From the NCBI GenBank assembly GCA_964490325.1, contig CAZBBX010000053.1:1-9178 (forward strand): a DNA stretch of 9,178 bases. Reading direction: 5' to 3'. The position numbers were made by a program, and so were the translations under genes. This document shows positions 1 to 7,149 of this stretch, in pieces. The stretch comes from DAOPJM01 sp964490325 (GTDB taxonomy: Bacteria; Bacillota; Clostridia; Christensenellales; CAG-138). The notes beneath the pieces are model-generated. The model did no database searches and was not told the DNA's origin. It saw nothing but the letters and a program-made list of their open reading frames with translations. Each line of letters opens with the position of its first letter. The stretch's first letter is position 1.

Positions 1-3000
1 TGTTCGCAGCGCCCTGCACGAACGCGTAGTTGTAGCTGTTGTAGGGCGTCTGTGCACTGTCGGTGTTATACTTGACCGTATATGCGGGGATGGCGAGAGC
101 CGCCTTTAGCAGCCTTGCAAGATACTCCACGGTCGCCTGCGTATAGACGGGCTGCTTGTTCGCGCCAAGCGTGGTCTCCACCAAGCCGCTGCGGGCATAA
201 CCCGTAATGCGGGTGGAGGAGGTGATGGCGTTCCCGCTGCCGTCATCGTTCGTGCTGTAGGAGCTAATGGCGTTGTTGCCGCTTGACGTCTTGCCCGCCT
301 CGATGCGCTTATACTGTCCCGAGTCCTGCGCCTTGTTGAGCCCCGAGCCGTTGCTGCCCGGGATGTAGCAGGGCGAAAGCGTCAGATCGCCGTAGCCCTG
401 ATACAGATGGCTCGTGTCCGCGGTATAGCGCAGATCCATCGAATCGAACAGGAGGCCGAAGGCAAGGTTGTTGCTCATGACGGTCTCGGAGCTGATGATG
501 GACTGGGGATCTGTGTAGTTCGCCGCGTCCGCAGCGGTGCTGAAGAAGGCGACCTCCTTGATATAGAGGGTCTGCCCGCTCGTCAGCCTTGTAAAGAACG
601 TGATATAGTTGACGCTCGCTGCACCCGCATAGCTGCCCACAGCGGAGAAGTTCAGCGTCTCCGTGTGCCAAGCGCCATCGTAGGCGTAAGTAAAGTCACT
701 GCACTGCGCCGTGCTGCCCGCCGTGGTGGAAGACCCCGTATCCGTGCGGAAATACCAGCGCCGCGCCTCCGAAGCGTAGGGGGTATAGCTGCCCGCCGAC
801 TTGTAGGTGACAACGGCGTAGGCCGCGTGCAGCGGCGTCGTGTCGGGCGTATAGATCGTCACATAGGAACCGGTACCGGAAGCGCTGCTTGTAAGGCTGT
901 ATACGCTTGAGCCGTCCACCGTTGCCGTGGCAAGGGTCGTAAGGTTCAAGCCCTTAAAGGTCGTGGCGTCGGGAGCCACGCGCCAGTTGGGGGTCGAGAC
1001 GGAGCTGCCGCCGACCGTGTGAACGCTCTTGTCCTCGCTGCTGGCGTACTCAAAGAGCATACCGTCGTTGTTGTAGTCGCGAATGACGACGGGCAGCTCG
1101 ATGCTGTCCGAGGCGTAATAGTCCACCGTGCTGACGTTGCCTGCGGGGTCGGTGTAGCTGTAGGTCACGGGGGTGGGCGTGGGCGAGGGGCTTGGCTCCT
1201 CCATAAGAACAAGCTCGTCCAAAGCCGCTTGGATGGCGGCAACGGCGGCGGCAAGCTGCTCCGCGCTTGCGTAGGGATCGTCGTCCACGGCCGTGCCGTC
1301 GGTGATGGCGCTGATGTAGGCGGCATACAGCTCGCTGCTGTTTTCACCCTGTGCCGCCACGTTGTTCAACAGCGCCCGAAGCGCGCTGTGATCCTCCGTG
1401 GTGGGCGTCAACAGGGCGCGCTGCGCCGCCATGGCGTTGGGGGCGCTGCCAAGGAGCGTACCAATGGCGGTAAAGTCGGTCGCCGACAGGCTGTAGTCGT
1501 TGTTCCACAGCTTGGCTGCGCGGGCGCGCAGCAAGGGAAGCGCCGCCGATACGACCTGCGCTTGGGTCTGATAGCCGGGGTCGTCGCACCAGATGGCAAA
1601 GCCGCCGCCCTTGACCTGCGACGCGCAGGCGCTAAGGTCTGCTCCAAAGTTGTACACCCCGCCGTTTGCAAGGAGGTTCGCCGTGGTCACGTTGGGATAG
1701 TCCGCCGCGTAGCCGCTCTTGACCACATAGTAGCAGAGGCTGGCGTACAGATTGTACAGCGTGCGTCCGTCCGCCGCCACCGCGGAGGCCGCGTCCAGAT
1801 AGCTTGCATTGCTCCAGTAGGAGATGGCAATGTCGCTTGCAAGGCTCACATGCTTGGTGACCGTCGGGGAGCGGTAGGCCCCGTCGTTGAACACCCGTAT
1901 GCCGCTGTAGCACAAGCTGCGCAGCACCGAAGCCGCGTCGTTTAGGAAGGAAACATAGGTGTCGTAGGCGGTGCCGCCCGTGATGTGCAGCGTGTTGACG
2001 GCATAGTCCTCCCAGTGCTCCAAGCAGTCCCAGAGGTTGCGCCCCGCAGTGGTGCTGCCCGTGGTGTAGGTCGTGCCGTTCATGGTGACGGAGTAGCCTA
2101 AGCACTCGTCCGCGCAGAGGTTGAACTTCGTGCAGCCGTTGTTGTAAAAGAAGGTGGCGTACTCCTCCAAAAGGGACAGCGCAAAGGCGGTGGCGTAGCT
2201 GTTGGACAGGTCGATGCCGCGGCTGTACACGCCGTCGTTGGTGGAGTACTGGACAAAGCTGCCGTTGAGCTTGAAATAGTTGCCGATGGAAGCGCCTGGG
2301 TTTGAGGTGGTTGCGGTGTAGCTTTGACCGCCGTAGCTGAAGCTCAGGCTGCCGTTTGCCGCAAGGTAGGCGTTATACTGCGCCACGATGTAGTTCATGT
2401 GCCCCGGCAGGTCGAAGGAGGGGATGATCTCCACGCCGTACAGCTGCGCGTAGTCGATCAGCGCCGAAACCTCGGCTTGCGTCAAGACGGAGCCTGCCTC
2501 GGCGTCCGTGTGGTAGTTGTTGGTGACGGCGGCGTAGCCAAAGACGCTCGTGTCGCCGCCCTGCGCCAGCCACGGGTACAGCGTGCTTTCTAAGCGCAGC
2601 CCCATGTCCTCGGAAAAGTGCAGCTCCAGCGCGTTCATGCCGCACCAAGACAGTTCACGGATCAGCTCCTGCAGGGTGGATACGGAGAAATACTTGCGGC
2701 CGCAGTCCAAAAACAGCGAACGCTCCTGCGCCGTGGGGTAGCTCAAATACACGCCGTAGGCCATGCCGCCGCCGCTCAGATGGTATTGGAGCACGGCGCG
2801 AGCGCCGTATAAAAGGCCGCTCATGGCGATGGCCGTGACGCGGATGCCCGTGCTCGACGCGTCGATGCGATAGGCCTGCCCGCGAACGCTTGCGTCCACG
2901 CCGTCCAAAAGGGTGCTGTCGGCGTCCAGCTTTAGGACGAGGTCGCCGTTTGCCGCGTTGCTCTCGGCGCCAAACAGAAGATCCATGGCGGTACCGCTCG

Positions 3001-3277
3001 GCACGCCCTTGTCGGAATACTCCGCCGCGATCAGGCGTAAAAGCTCCACATAGTCGCCATAGCCCGTGTCGCGCATCAAATTGCCGTCGGCGTTGACGAT
3101 GTAGATGCGGCTGCTTTCGTTTAGGGCAAAGCTGCCTGTTCCGTTCGCCGAAAAAGCCCGCACCGCGGGAATGGCAAGATCCGTCTCCGAATACTCGGCG
3201 TTCGTCCCCTTCAGGGGCGTTATGCTAAACAGCAGGAAAGCCGTCAGCAGCAAAGCAACGACCCGTTTACACTTCAT
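1..3277 (-). CDS. Secreted GH20 beta-N-acetylhexosaminidase-like multidomain protein (C-terminus beyond window)
   Basis: The frame is open without a stop from an ATG at 3277 to the left edge, giving 1092 residues with the C-terminus missing. A GGAGG at 3290-3286 sits 8 nt before the ATG. Residues 1-27 look like a Sec signal peptide (basic KCKR, hydrophobic core, possible cut after TNA). Residues ~55-165 resemble the GH20b domain that precedes the catalytic barrel. The barrel (~184-590) shows FLDCGRKYF (R194), HFSEDMGLRLE (220-230), FDLPGH (288-293), the adjacent catalytic pair D390-E391 in CADEC, ISYW (485-488) and GGGFAIWCDDP (557-567), all fitting GH20, which cleaves terminal N-acetylhexosamines by substrate-assisted catalysis. 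Residues ~625-692 resemble a FIVAR-type helical module, followed by a PSPSPTPTP linker (695-703). The rest (705-1092) is described under findings. Hexosaminidase or lacto-N-biosidase activity cannot be separated by eye. The family call is firm; the substrate is unknown. Confidence 0.88.
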   Translation of the reverse strand, partial: MKCKRVVALLLTAFLLFSITPLKGTNAEYSETDLAIPAVRAFSANGTGSFALNESSRIYIVNADGNLMRDTGYGDYVELLRLIAAEYSDKGVPSGTAMDLLFGAESNAANGDLVLKLDADSTLLDGVDASVRGQAYRIDASSTGIRVTAIAMSGLLYGARAVLQYHLSGGGMAYGVYLSYPTAQERSLFLDCGRKYFSVSTLQELIRELSWCGMNALELHFSEDMGLRLESTLYPWLAQGGDTSVFGYAAVTNNYHTDAEAGSVLTQAEVSALIDYAQLYGVEIIPSFDLPGHMNYIVAQYNAYLAANGSLSFSYGGQSYTATTSNPGASIGNYFKLNGSFVQYSTNDGVYSRGIDLSNSYATAFALSLLEEYATFFYNNGCTKFNLCADECLGYSVTMNGTTYTTGSTTAGRNLWDCLEHWEDYAVNTLHITGGTAYDTYVSFLNDAASVLRSLCYSGIRVFNDGAYRSPTVTKHVSLASDIAISYWSNASYLDAASAVAADGRTLYNLYASLCYYVVKSGYAADYPNVTTANLLANGGVYNFGADLSACASQVKGGGFAIWCDDPGYQTQAQVVSAALPLLRARAAKLWNNDYSLSATDFTAIGTLLGSAPNAMAAQRALLTPTTEDHSALRALLNNVAAQGENSSELYAAYISAITDGTAVDDDPYASAEQLAAAVAAIQAALDELVLMEEPSPSPTPTPVTYSYTDPAGNVSTVDYYASDSIELPVVIRDYNNDGMLFEYASSEDKSVHTVGGSSVSTPNWRVAPDATTFKGLNLTTLATATVDGSSVYSLTSSASGTGSYVTIYTPDTTPLHAAYAVVTYKSAGSYTPYASEARRWYFRTDTGSSTTAGSTAQCSDFTYAYDGAWHTETLNFSAVGSYAGAASVNYITFFTRLTSGQTLYIKEVAFFSTAADAANYTDPQSIISSETVMSNNLAFGLLFDSMDLRYTADTSHLYQGYGDLTLSPCYIPGSNGSGLNKAQDSGQYKRIEAGKTSSGNNAISSYSTNDDGSGNAITSSTRITGYARSGLVETTLGANKQPVYTQATVEYLARLLKAALAIPAYTVKYNTDSAQTPYNSYNYAFVQGAAN

Positions 3278-3341
3278 TCCTTTTCCCTCCCCATGACACC
3301 ACAAGGTTTGAAACAGCCTTATATAGCTGAAGTAAATAATA

Positions 3342-3358
3342 ATGTTATTGTATAACAT
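3342..3358. promoter_or_regulatory. Palindrome over the GH20 -10 box, candidate operator
   Basis: ATGTTAT-TGT-ATAACAT is a perfect 7-bp inverted repeat with a 3-bp centre. It completely covers the -10 hexamer of the GH20 promoter. A dimeric repressor bound here would block RNA polymerase. I do not recognise it as the site of a named regulator family, and no regulator gene is in the window. An AT-rich palindrome of this size could also arise by chance. Confidence 0.45.
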
Positions 3359-3375
3359 ACAGGATAGTGCGTCAA
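3347..3375 (-). promoter_or_regulatory. Sigma-A-type promoter of the GH20 gene
   Basis: Read on the minus strand, TTGACG (3375-3370) and TACAAT (3352-3347) are separated by exactly 17 nt, five of six consensus bases in each box. Transcription would start near 3340, giving a leader of about 60 nt before the ATG at 3277. The surrounding 150 bp is clearly more AT-rich than the genes on both sides, as expected for a promoter region. The call rests on sequence match only. Confidence 0.72.
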
Positions 3376-3440
3376 GGAAATCGGATGATAAAACTGTAAA
3401 CATTTCGTAAAGTCGAAAGGATAAAGAATATACAGTATAT

Positions 3441-3473
3441 AAAATCAAAGCGGGGCACGCAAGCGCACCCCGC
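3441..3473 (-). terminator. Rho-independent terminator of the arcB transcript
   Basis: The hairpin at 3473-3450 has a 6-bp GCGGGG/CCCCGC outer stem, a 2x2 internal mismatch and a short inner GC stem. On the minus strand it is followed by TTTGATTTT. It begins 20 nt past the arcB stop codon, so it should separate the arc transcript from the GH20 gene, which has its own promoter just downstream. Confidence 0.7.
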
Positions 3474-3493
3474 CGAGCATTCATAAAAAACGG

Positions 3494-4486
3494 TTATTTA
3501 TCCAATATATCCGTGGTCGTCGCGACCATGACCGCCTTGATGGTGTGCATACGGTTCTCGGCCTCGTCGAACACGACGGAGTTGGCGCTGCGGAACACCT
3601 CGTCGCTGACCTCCATCTCCTCTAAGCCGTATTCGGCGTTGATCTGCCGTCCCACGCTCGTCTCAAGGTCGTGGAAGCTGGGCAGGCAATGCTCGAAGAT
3701 GACCTTGGGGTTGCCGGTCAGCTCCAAAAGCTCCCGCGTGACGCGGTAGGGGGCAAGCTGGCGGATGCGCTCTTCAAAGTGCGCTTCCTCGCCCATGGAC
3801 ACCCATACGTCGGTGTAGATCACGTCCGCGCCCGCCACGGCTTCCCGCTTGTCGGACAGGGTGATCTCGCCGCCGGTCTCCTTGCACAGCTCGCGAAGCT
3901 TTTCGACCAGCGCGGGGTCGGGATGCAGCTCCTTGGGCGCAATGCCCACAAAGTGCAGACCCATCTTGGCGCAGCCGATCATCAGGGAGTTGCCCATGTT
4001 GTTGCGGGCGTCGCCCACATAGGCGAACTTGACCTTGTTCAAGGGCTTATCCACATGCTCCTCGATGGTCATCAGGTCGGCAAGCACCTGCGTGGGGTGA
4101 TACAGGTCGGTCAGACCGTTCCACACGGGAACGCCCGAATGCTTGGCCAGCAGATCCACGGTCTTCTGCTCGAAGCCGCGAAACTCGATGCCGTCATAGA
4201 AGCGGCCGAGCACCTTGGCGGTGTCCTCCAGCGACTCCTTCTTGCCCATCTGACTGTTGGACAGGAAGGTCACGTTGGCGCCCTCGTCGTAGGCGGCCAC
4301 CTCGAACGCGCAGCGGGTGCGGGTGGAGGTCTTTTCAAAGAGCAGTACGACGTTTTTGTTCAACATACGCTTTTGGAAAATGCCCGCCTTTTTCTCCGCC
4401 TTGACTTGGTGCGCAAGGTCGAGGAGCTGACGGATCTCCTTGGGACTGTAGTCCAGCAGGGTCAAAAAGCTTCTTCCTTGAAACAT
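3494..4486 (-). CDS. arcB: Ornithine carbamoyltransferase, catabolic (ArcB)
   Basis: A 330-residue cytoplasmic protein of the usual family length. In the arginine deiminase pathway it converts citrulline and phosphate to ornithine and carbamoyl phosphate; the biosynthetic ArgF enzyme runs the reverse. The carbamoyl-phosphate site STRTR is at 54-58, HPTQ at 130-133, the ornithine-binding loop DVWVSMG at 226-232 and HCLP at 266-269. The C-terminal FRSANSVVFDEAENRMHTIKA block is intact. The start at 4486 is supported by AAGGA 7 nt upstream. It follows arcA in the same direction after 73 nt. That gap can form a weak CGCCG/CGGCG hairpin (4535-4516), which could be a processing or attenuation site. 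The catabolic role is inferred mainly from the arcA neighbour; no carbamate kinase (arcC) follows, because a terminator and the GH20 gene come next. Confidence 0.95.
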   Translation of the reverse strand: MFQGRSFLTLLDYSPKEIRQLLDLAHQVKAEKKAGIFQKRMLNKNVVLLFEKTSTRTRCAFEVAAYDEGANVTFLSNSQMGKKESLEDTAKVLGRFYDGIEFRGFEQKTVDLLAKHSGVPVWNGLTDLYHPTQVLADLMTIEEHVDKPLNKVKFAYVGDARNNMGNSLMIGCAKMGLHFVGIAPKELHPDPALVEKLRELCKETGGEITLSDKREAVAGADVIYTDVWVSMGEEAHFEERIRQLAPYRVTRELLELTGNPKVIFEHCLPSFHDLETSVGRQINAEYGLEEMEVSDEVFRSANSVVFDEAENRMHTIKAVMVATTTDILDK

Positions 4487-4559
4487 GATGGTATCCTTTC
4501 CTTTTCTATGGGTTGCGCCGTTCCCTTTTTCGGCGTTCTTCCTGATGGTGCGGCCGCGC

Positions 4560-5777
4560 TTACTTTTCGATCGGTTCGCGGACGAAGGGCATACTCATGC
4601 AGCGGGGGCCGCCGCGTCCTCTGGACAGCTCGGAGGAGGGGATCTCGTGGACGGTGAGGCCGTTCTCGCGGAGGATGCGGTTGGTCACATAGTTGCGGGA
4701 ATAGGTGATGACCTCGCCGGGTGCAACGGCCAGCGTGTTTGCGCCGTCGTTCCATTGCTCACGAGCCGCATCGATGATGCTGCCGCCGCCGCAGCGGATC
4801 AGCGTGACGGGACGTCCCACGGCATCCGCCAGCACCTCGTCCAAGGGCTTGGTCTCCTCGCGGATGCACAATTTGCCGTCGGGCTTGGTCAGGCTGAAGC
4901 AGCGCATGTCGTTTTGAATGTTGGGGTGGATGACAAATTTGTCCACGTCCACCATGGTCATGACGGTGTCCAAGTGCATGAACGCCCGCACCTTGGGGAT
5001 GTCGATGGCGATGACGCGGCGGAAGTCCGTCTTGTCGGAGAGGATGCGGTTGGCGATCAGCTCCGCCGCCTGCGGACTGGTGCGCTCGGACAGACCGATC
5101 ACGACGGTCTCGCGGTTGAGCACCGCGATGTCGCCGCCTTCAACGCTGTGCACATCCGTGCGGTCATGCCAGCGCGGCGCCCACTTGTACACGGGATGAT
5201 ACTTGAAGATATATTTGGCAAACAGGGTCTCGCGACGCCGCAGCACCGTGTTCATGTGGCAGATGAGCACCCCGTTGCCCACGCAGGCAAAGGGGTCGCG
5301 GGTGAAGTACAGGTTGGGAAGGGGATCGACATAGAAGGGATAGGCCTCGTCCATGTAGTCCACCAGATGGCTGCGGTCCACGCGGCCGATCTGACTTTTG
5401 CGAACGCCGCCTGCCATGACGTCGATCAGCTCGTCCACGGACAGGTTGGACAGGTACTCGTTGACCGCCTGCTCCGCTCCCGCCGCAGAGATATCCGCCT
5501 CGCGGATATACTCCCAGATCAGCTCCTCGCGGGCGTTGCCCCGCTCGATGGCGGTCTTGACAAGATCCTCCAGATACAGCACCTCCACCCCGCAGTCGCG
5601 CAGGGTCTGAGCAAACTGATCGTGCTCCTCCCGCGCATGGACGAGATAGGGAATGTCGTCAAAGAGCTGCCGCGCCAGATAGTCCGGCATGAGATTTTCC
5701 AGCTCGGTGCCGGGACGGTGAAGCAGTACCGTCTTAAGACGTCCCACCTCCGATTGTACCCTGATCGGTACCTGCAT
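4560..5777 (-). CDS. arcA: Arginine deiminase (ArcA)
   Basis: A 405-residue cytoplasmic enzyme that hydrolyses L-arginine to L-citrulline and ammonia, the first step of the arginine deiminase energy pathway and a source of acid resistance. All active-site motifs are visible: FTRDP (158-162, D161), EGGD (213-216, E213), HLD (268-270, H268 and D270) and the C-terminal RGRGGPRCMSMP with nucleophile C393. Its length is normal for the family. The ATG at 5777 has an almost perfect AGGAGG 5 nt upstream. The gene begins only 36 nt after the amidase stop codon, and I see no convincing promoter in that gap or in the end of the amidase gene, so it may be co-transcribed with the amidase. arcB follows directly. 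No ArgR- or ArcR-like site was recognised. Confidence 0.97.
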   Translation of the reverse strand: MQVPIRVQSEVGRLKTVLLHRPGTELENLMPDYLARQLFDDIPYLVHAREEHDQFAQTLRDCGVEVLYLEDLVKTAIERGNAREELIWEYIREADISAAGAEQAVNEYLSNLSVDELIDVMAGGVRKSQIGRVDRSHLVDYMDEAYPFYVDPLPNLYFTRDPFACVGNGVLICHMNTVLRRRETLFAKYIFKYHPVYKWAPRWHDRTDVHSVEGGDIAVLNRETVVIGLSERTSPQAAELIANRILSDKTDFRRVIAIDIPKVRAFMHLDTVMTMVDVDKFVIHPNIQNDMRCFSLTKPDGKLCIREETKPLDEVLADAVGRPVTLIRCGGGSIIDAAREQWNDGANTLAVAPGEVITYSRNYVTNRILRENGLTVHEIPSSELSRGRGGPRCMSMPFVREPIEK

Positions 5778-5782
5778 GTTTA

Positions 5783-5788
5783 CCTCCT
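5783..5788 (-). promoter_or_regulatory. Strong ribosome binding site of arcA
   Basis: AGGAGG lies 5 nt before the arcA ATG at 5777. It is the strongest Shine-Dalgarno match in the window and fixes the arcA start. It suggests that arcA is translated far more efficiently than the amidase just upstream, which has no visible ribosome binding site. Confidence 0.8.
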
Positions 5789-5813
5789 GCTAATGAGCCT
5801 TACGAAGCGGACT

Positions 5814-6704
5814 TCAGCCCTGCTCCGCTGCGGCAAAGTATGCTACGATGCCGTTATAGATCCCCTGCGCCATGCGCGCTTGGAAGCCGGCGCTTGTAAG
5901 GAGCGCATCCTCCTCCGCGTTGGTCAGGTGTCCCATCTCGATGTTGACGATGGGACGCGTACACCAGTTGAAGCCCGTTTGGTCGGAACGGTAGGTGATG
6001 CCGCCCTCGTAGGCCATGCTTAGTCCCGTTGCCTCCGTGTAGGCCGCGATGATGCACTCCGCCAAGCGAACATTTTCGGCAAAGTGTGTGGTGCGCCCCT
6101 CGGTGGGCACCAGCATGAAGCAGCCGCGCTTGTCGTGGTTGTCGCTGCCGTTGCAGTGCAGCCGTATGCCCAGATCCACCTCGTAGAGATTGAACAGCTC
6201 GGCGCGTTCCTTGTTGGAGATCTTCACGTCGTTCTCGGTGCGGGTCATCACAACGGTCGCGCCGCCTGCGGTCAGCAGATCGCGCAGCAGCAGTCCCACG
6301 TCCAAATTCACCTCGTATTCGTATACACGCGAGACGACGCCGCGTGTGCCGCCCGAAACGCGGTTCTTGGTAGTGGAGGAGCCGGGGGCGACCGCCTCCT
6401 GCACGGGATCGTACTTGTATTGATGCCCCGGATCAACGCCGATGATGTATCCCGCCAAGGGCTTTGGCTCTTGGGTGGGCGTGGGGATGGGCGTAGGGGA
6501 GGGGCTTGGACTATAGAGCGGCTCCGCCGTGACGACCTGCGCCGTGGGTGCAAGCTCCACCGTCAGATCGACCGCCGTGGCGTTGACCGTGGGGGAGGGA
6601 GCAAGGGTGGGGGGCGCGGAGGGCGCGACGACCGTAAGCCCCGTACAGCCGCCAAGCAGCAGTACGGACATCAGTAAAGCAAGGATACGAGCGCCGCGTT
6701 TCAT
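5814..6704 (-). CDS. Lipoprotein N-acetylmuramoyl-L-alanine amidase (Amidase_3 type)
   Basis: A 296-residue exported zinc amidase that should cleave the bond between N-acetylmuramic acid and L-alanine in peptidoglycan. The N-terminus MKRGARILALLMSVLLLGGC is a lipoprotein signal with its lipobox ending at C20, so the protein should be tethered to the outer face of the membrane. A Ser/Pro/Thr-rich linker follows (about 27-82). The catalytic domain (~85-292) shows GVDPGH with zinc ligand H94, EYEVNL with E129 as second ligand, RLHCN with H183, and IEMGHLTN with catalytic E256. The Met at 6704 was chosen over an in-frame Met at 6785 because it places the lipobox correctly. No Shine-Dalgarno is visible; see the leaderless finding. 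Sporulation or germination use (CwlD-like) is possible but not shown. Confidence 0.9.
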   Translation of the reverse strand: MKRGARILALLMSVLLLGGCTGLTVVAPSAPPTLAPSPTVNATAVDLTVELAPTAQVVTAEPLYSPSPSPTPIPTPTQEPKPLAGYIIGVDPGHQYKYDPVQEAVAPGSSTTKNRVSGGTRGVVSRVYEYEVNLDVGLLLRDLLTAGGATVVMTRTENDVKISNKERAELFNLYEVDLGIRLHCNGSDNHDKRGCFMLVPTEGRTTHFAENVRLAECIIAAYTEATGLSMAYEGGITYRSDQTGFNWCTRPIVNIEMGHLTNAEEDALLTSAGFQARMAQGIYNGIVAYFAAAEQG

Positions 6705-6710
6705 ACCGAC

Positions 6711-6739
6711 ATTGTACCAACACCCATGCAAAAAAGCAA
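6711..6739 (-). promoter_or_regulatory. Extended -10 promoter immediately before the amidase start
   Basis: On the minus strand TGGTACAAT (6719-6711) is an extended -10 element. A poor -35, TTGCTT (6739-6734), lies 17 nt away and matches only its TTG. Transcription starting 7 nt after the -10 box falls on the A of the amidase ATG at 6704. The spacing therefore predicts a leaderless or near-leaderless mRNA. Confidence 0.45.
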
Positions 6740-6892
6740 CGGAGCGCCATACTGAAAGTTTATGCGCCATTTGCCGCATACCCAATAAAATGCCTGAATA
6801 AAGACTTTAAAACGATTGTTTATACATATTTTGTCGAAGCCGGCGCTCTCAAGCACAAAAAAATGACCATATCTGTGAACCCCCAAAAGCCG

Positions 6893-6921
6893 CCGTCGGA
6901 TCGCACCGCCGATCCGACAAC
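6893..6921. repeat. REP-like hairpin repeat, copy 1
   Basis: A 29-bp unit containing a perfect 9-bp inverted repeat, GTCGGATCG (6895-6903) and CGATCCGAC (6910-6918), around a 6-nt loop CACCGC. It matches copy 2 at 27 of 29 positions with an offset of 58 bp. It has no T-tract on either strand, so it is not a Rho-independent terminator. It resembles the short palindromic intergenic repeats found dispersed in many bacterial genomes. Confidence 0.7.
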
Positions 6922-6950
6922 ACGAGCAGCGAGGGTACGCCCCTAAGTAA

Positions 6951-6979
6951 CCGTCGGATCGCTCCGTCGATCCGACAAC
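6951..6979. repeat. REP-like hairpin repeat, copy 2
   Basis: Second copy of the 29-bp unit. The stem arms GTCGGATCG (6953-6961) and CGATCCGAC (6968-6976) are identical to copy 1. Only two bases differ, both in the loop (CTCCGT instead of CACCGC). The intervening 29 bp shows no resemblance to the repeat. Confidence 0.7.
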
Positions 6980-7009
6980 GAAACAAACAAGGGAACAGCC
7001 ATCAACTCC

Positions 7010-7147
7010 ATCAAATCCGGCGACATGTGCGGCGGATTTGATACCTTGCTTGCCCTTTTGGGTCTCCAAAAGGGCAAGAGAAAGCCCTGCCGCAGCAGAC
7101 TCGTCAAAAAGCCTTTGCTTTTTGGCGAAGCCGCCTTTGGCGGCTAA
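7010..7147. repeat. Structured tandem element, copy 1 (four hairpins)
   Basis: Read on the plus strand it contains, in order: a 10-bp stem ATCAAATCCG/CGGATTTGAT (7010-7019 with 7033-7042); a 13-bp perfect stem CTTGCCCTTTTGG/CCAAAAGGGCAAG with loop GTCT (7049-7078); an 11-bp stem with one G-T pair and loop CCTTTG (7101-7128); and a 7-bp stem AGCCGCC/GGCGGCT with loop TTT (7129-7145). A 22-nt linker (7079-7100) is identical in copy 2. Strand of function is unknown because the hairpins form on either strand. Confidence 0.8.
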
Positions 7148-7149
7148 TA

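Noticed and set aside
3428..3440. AT-rich palindrome ATATAC-A-GTATAT
   Set aside because: It lies just past the arc terminator, far from the GH20 -35 box, in a strongly AT-rich stretch where such palindromes are expected by chance.
4485..6023. Long plus-strand open frames opposite arcA, arcB, the amidase and htrA (up to about 500 codons)
   Set aside because: They are antisense to genes with complete active-site motifs, have no ribosome binding sites or recognisable domains, and reflect the high GC content suppressing stop codons.
6705..6785. In-frame upstream Met at 6785 as the amidase start
   Set aside because: It would add 27 residues before a typical lipoprotein signal and bury the lipobox at residue 47; no ribosome binding site precedes it.
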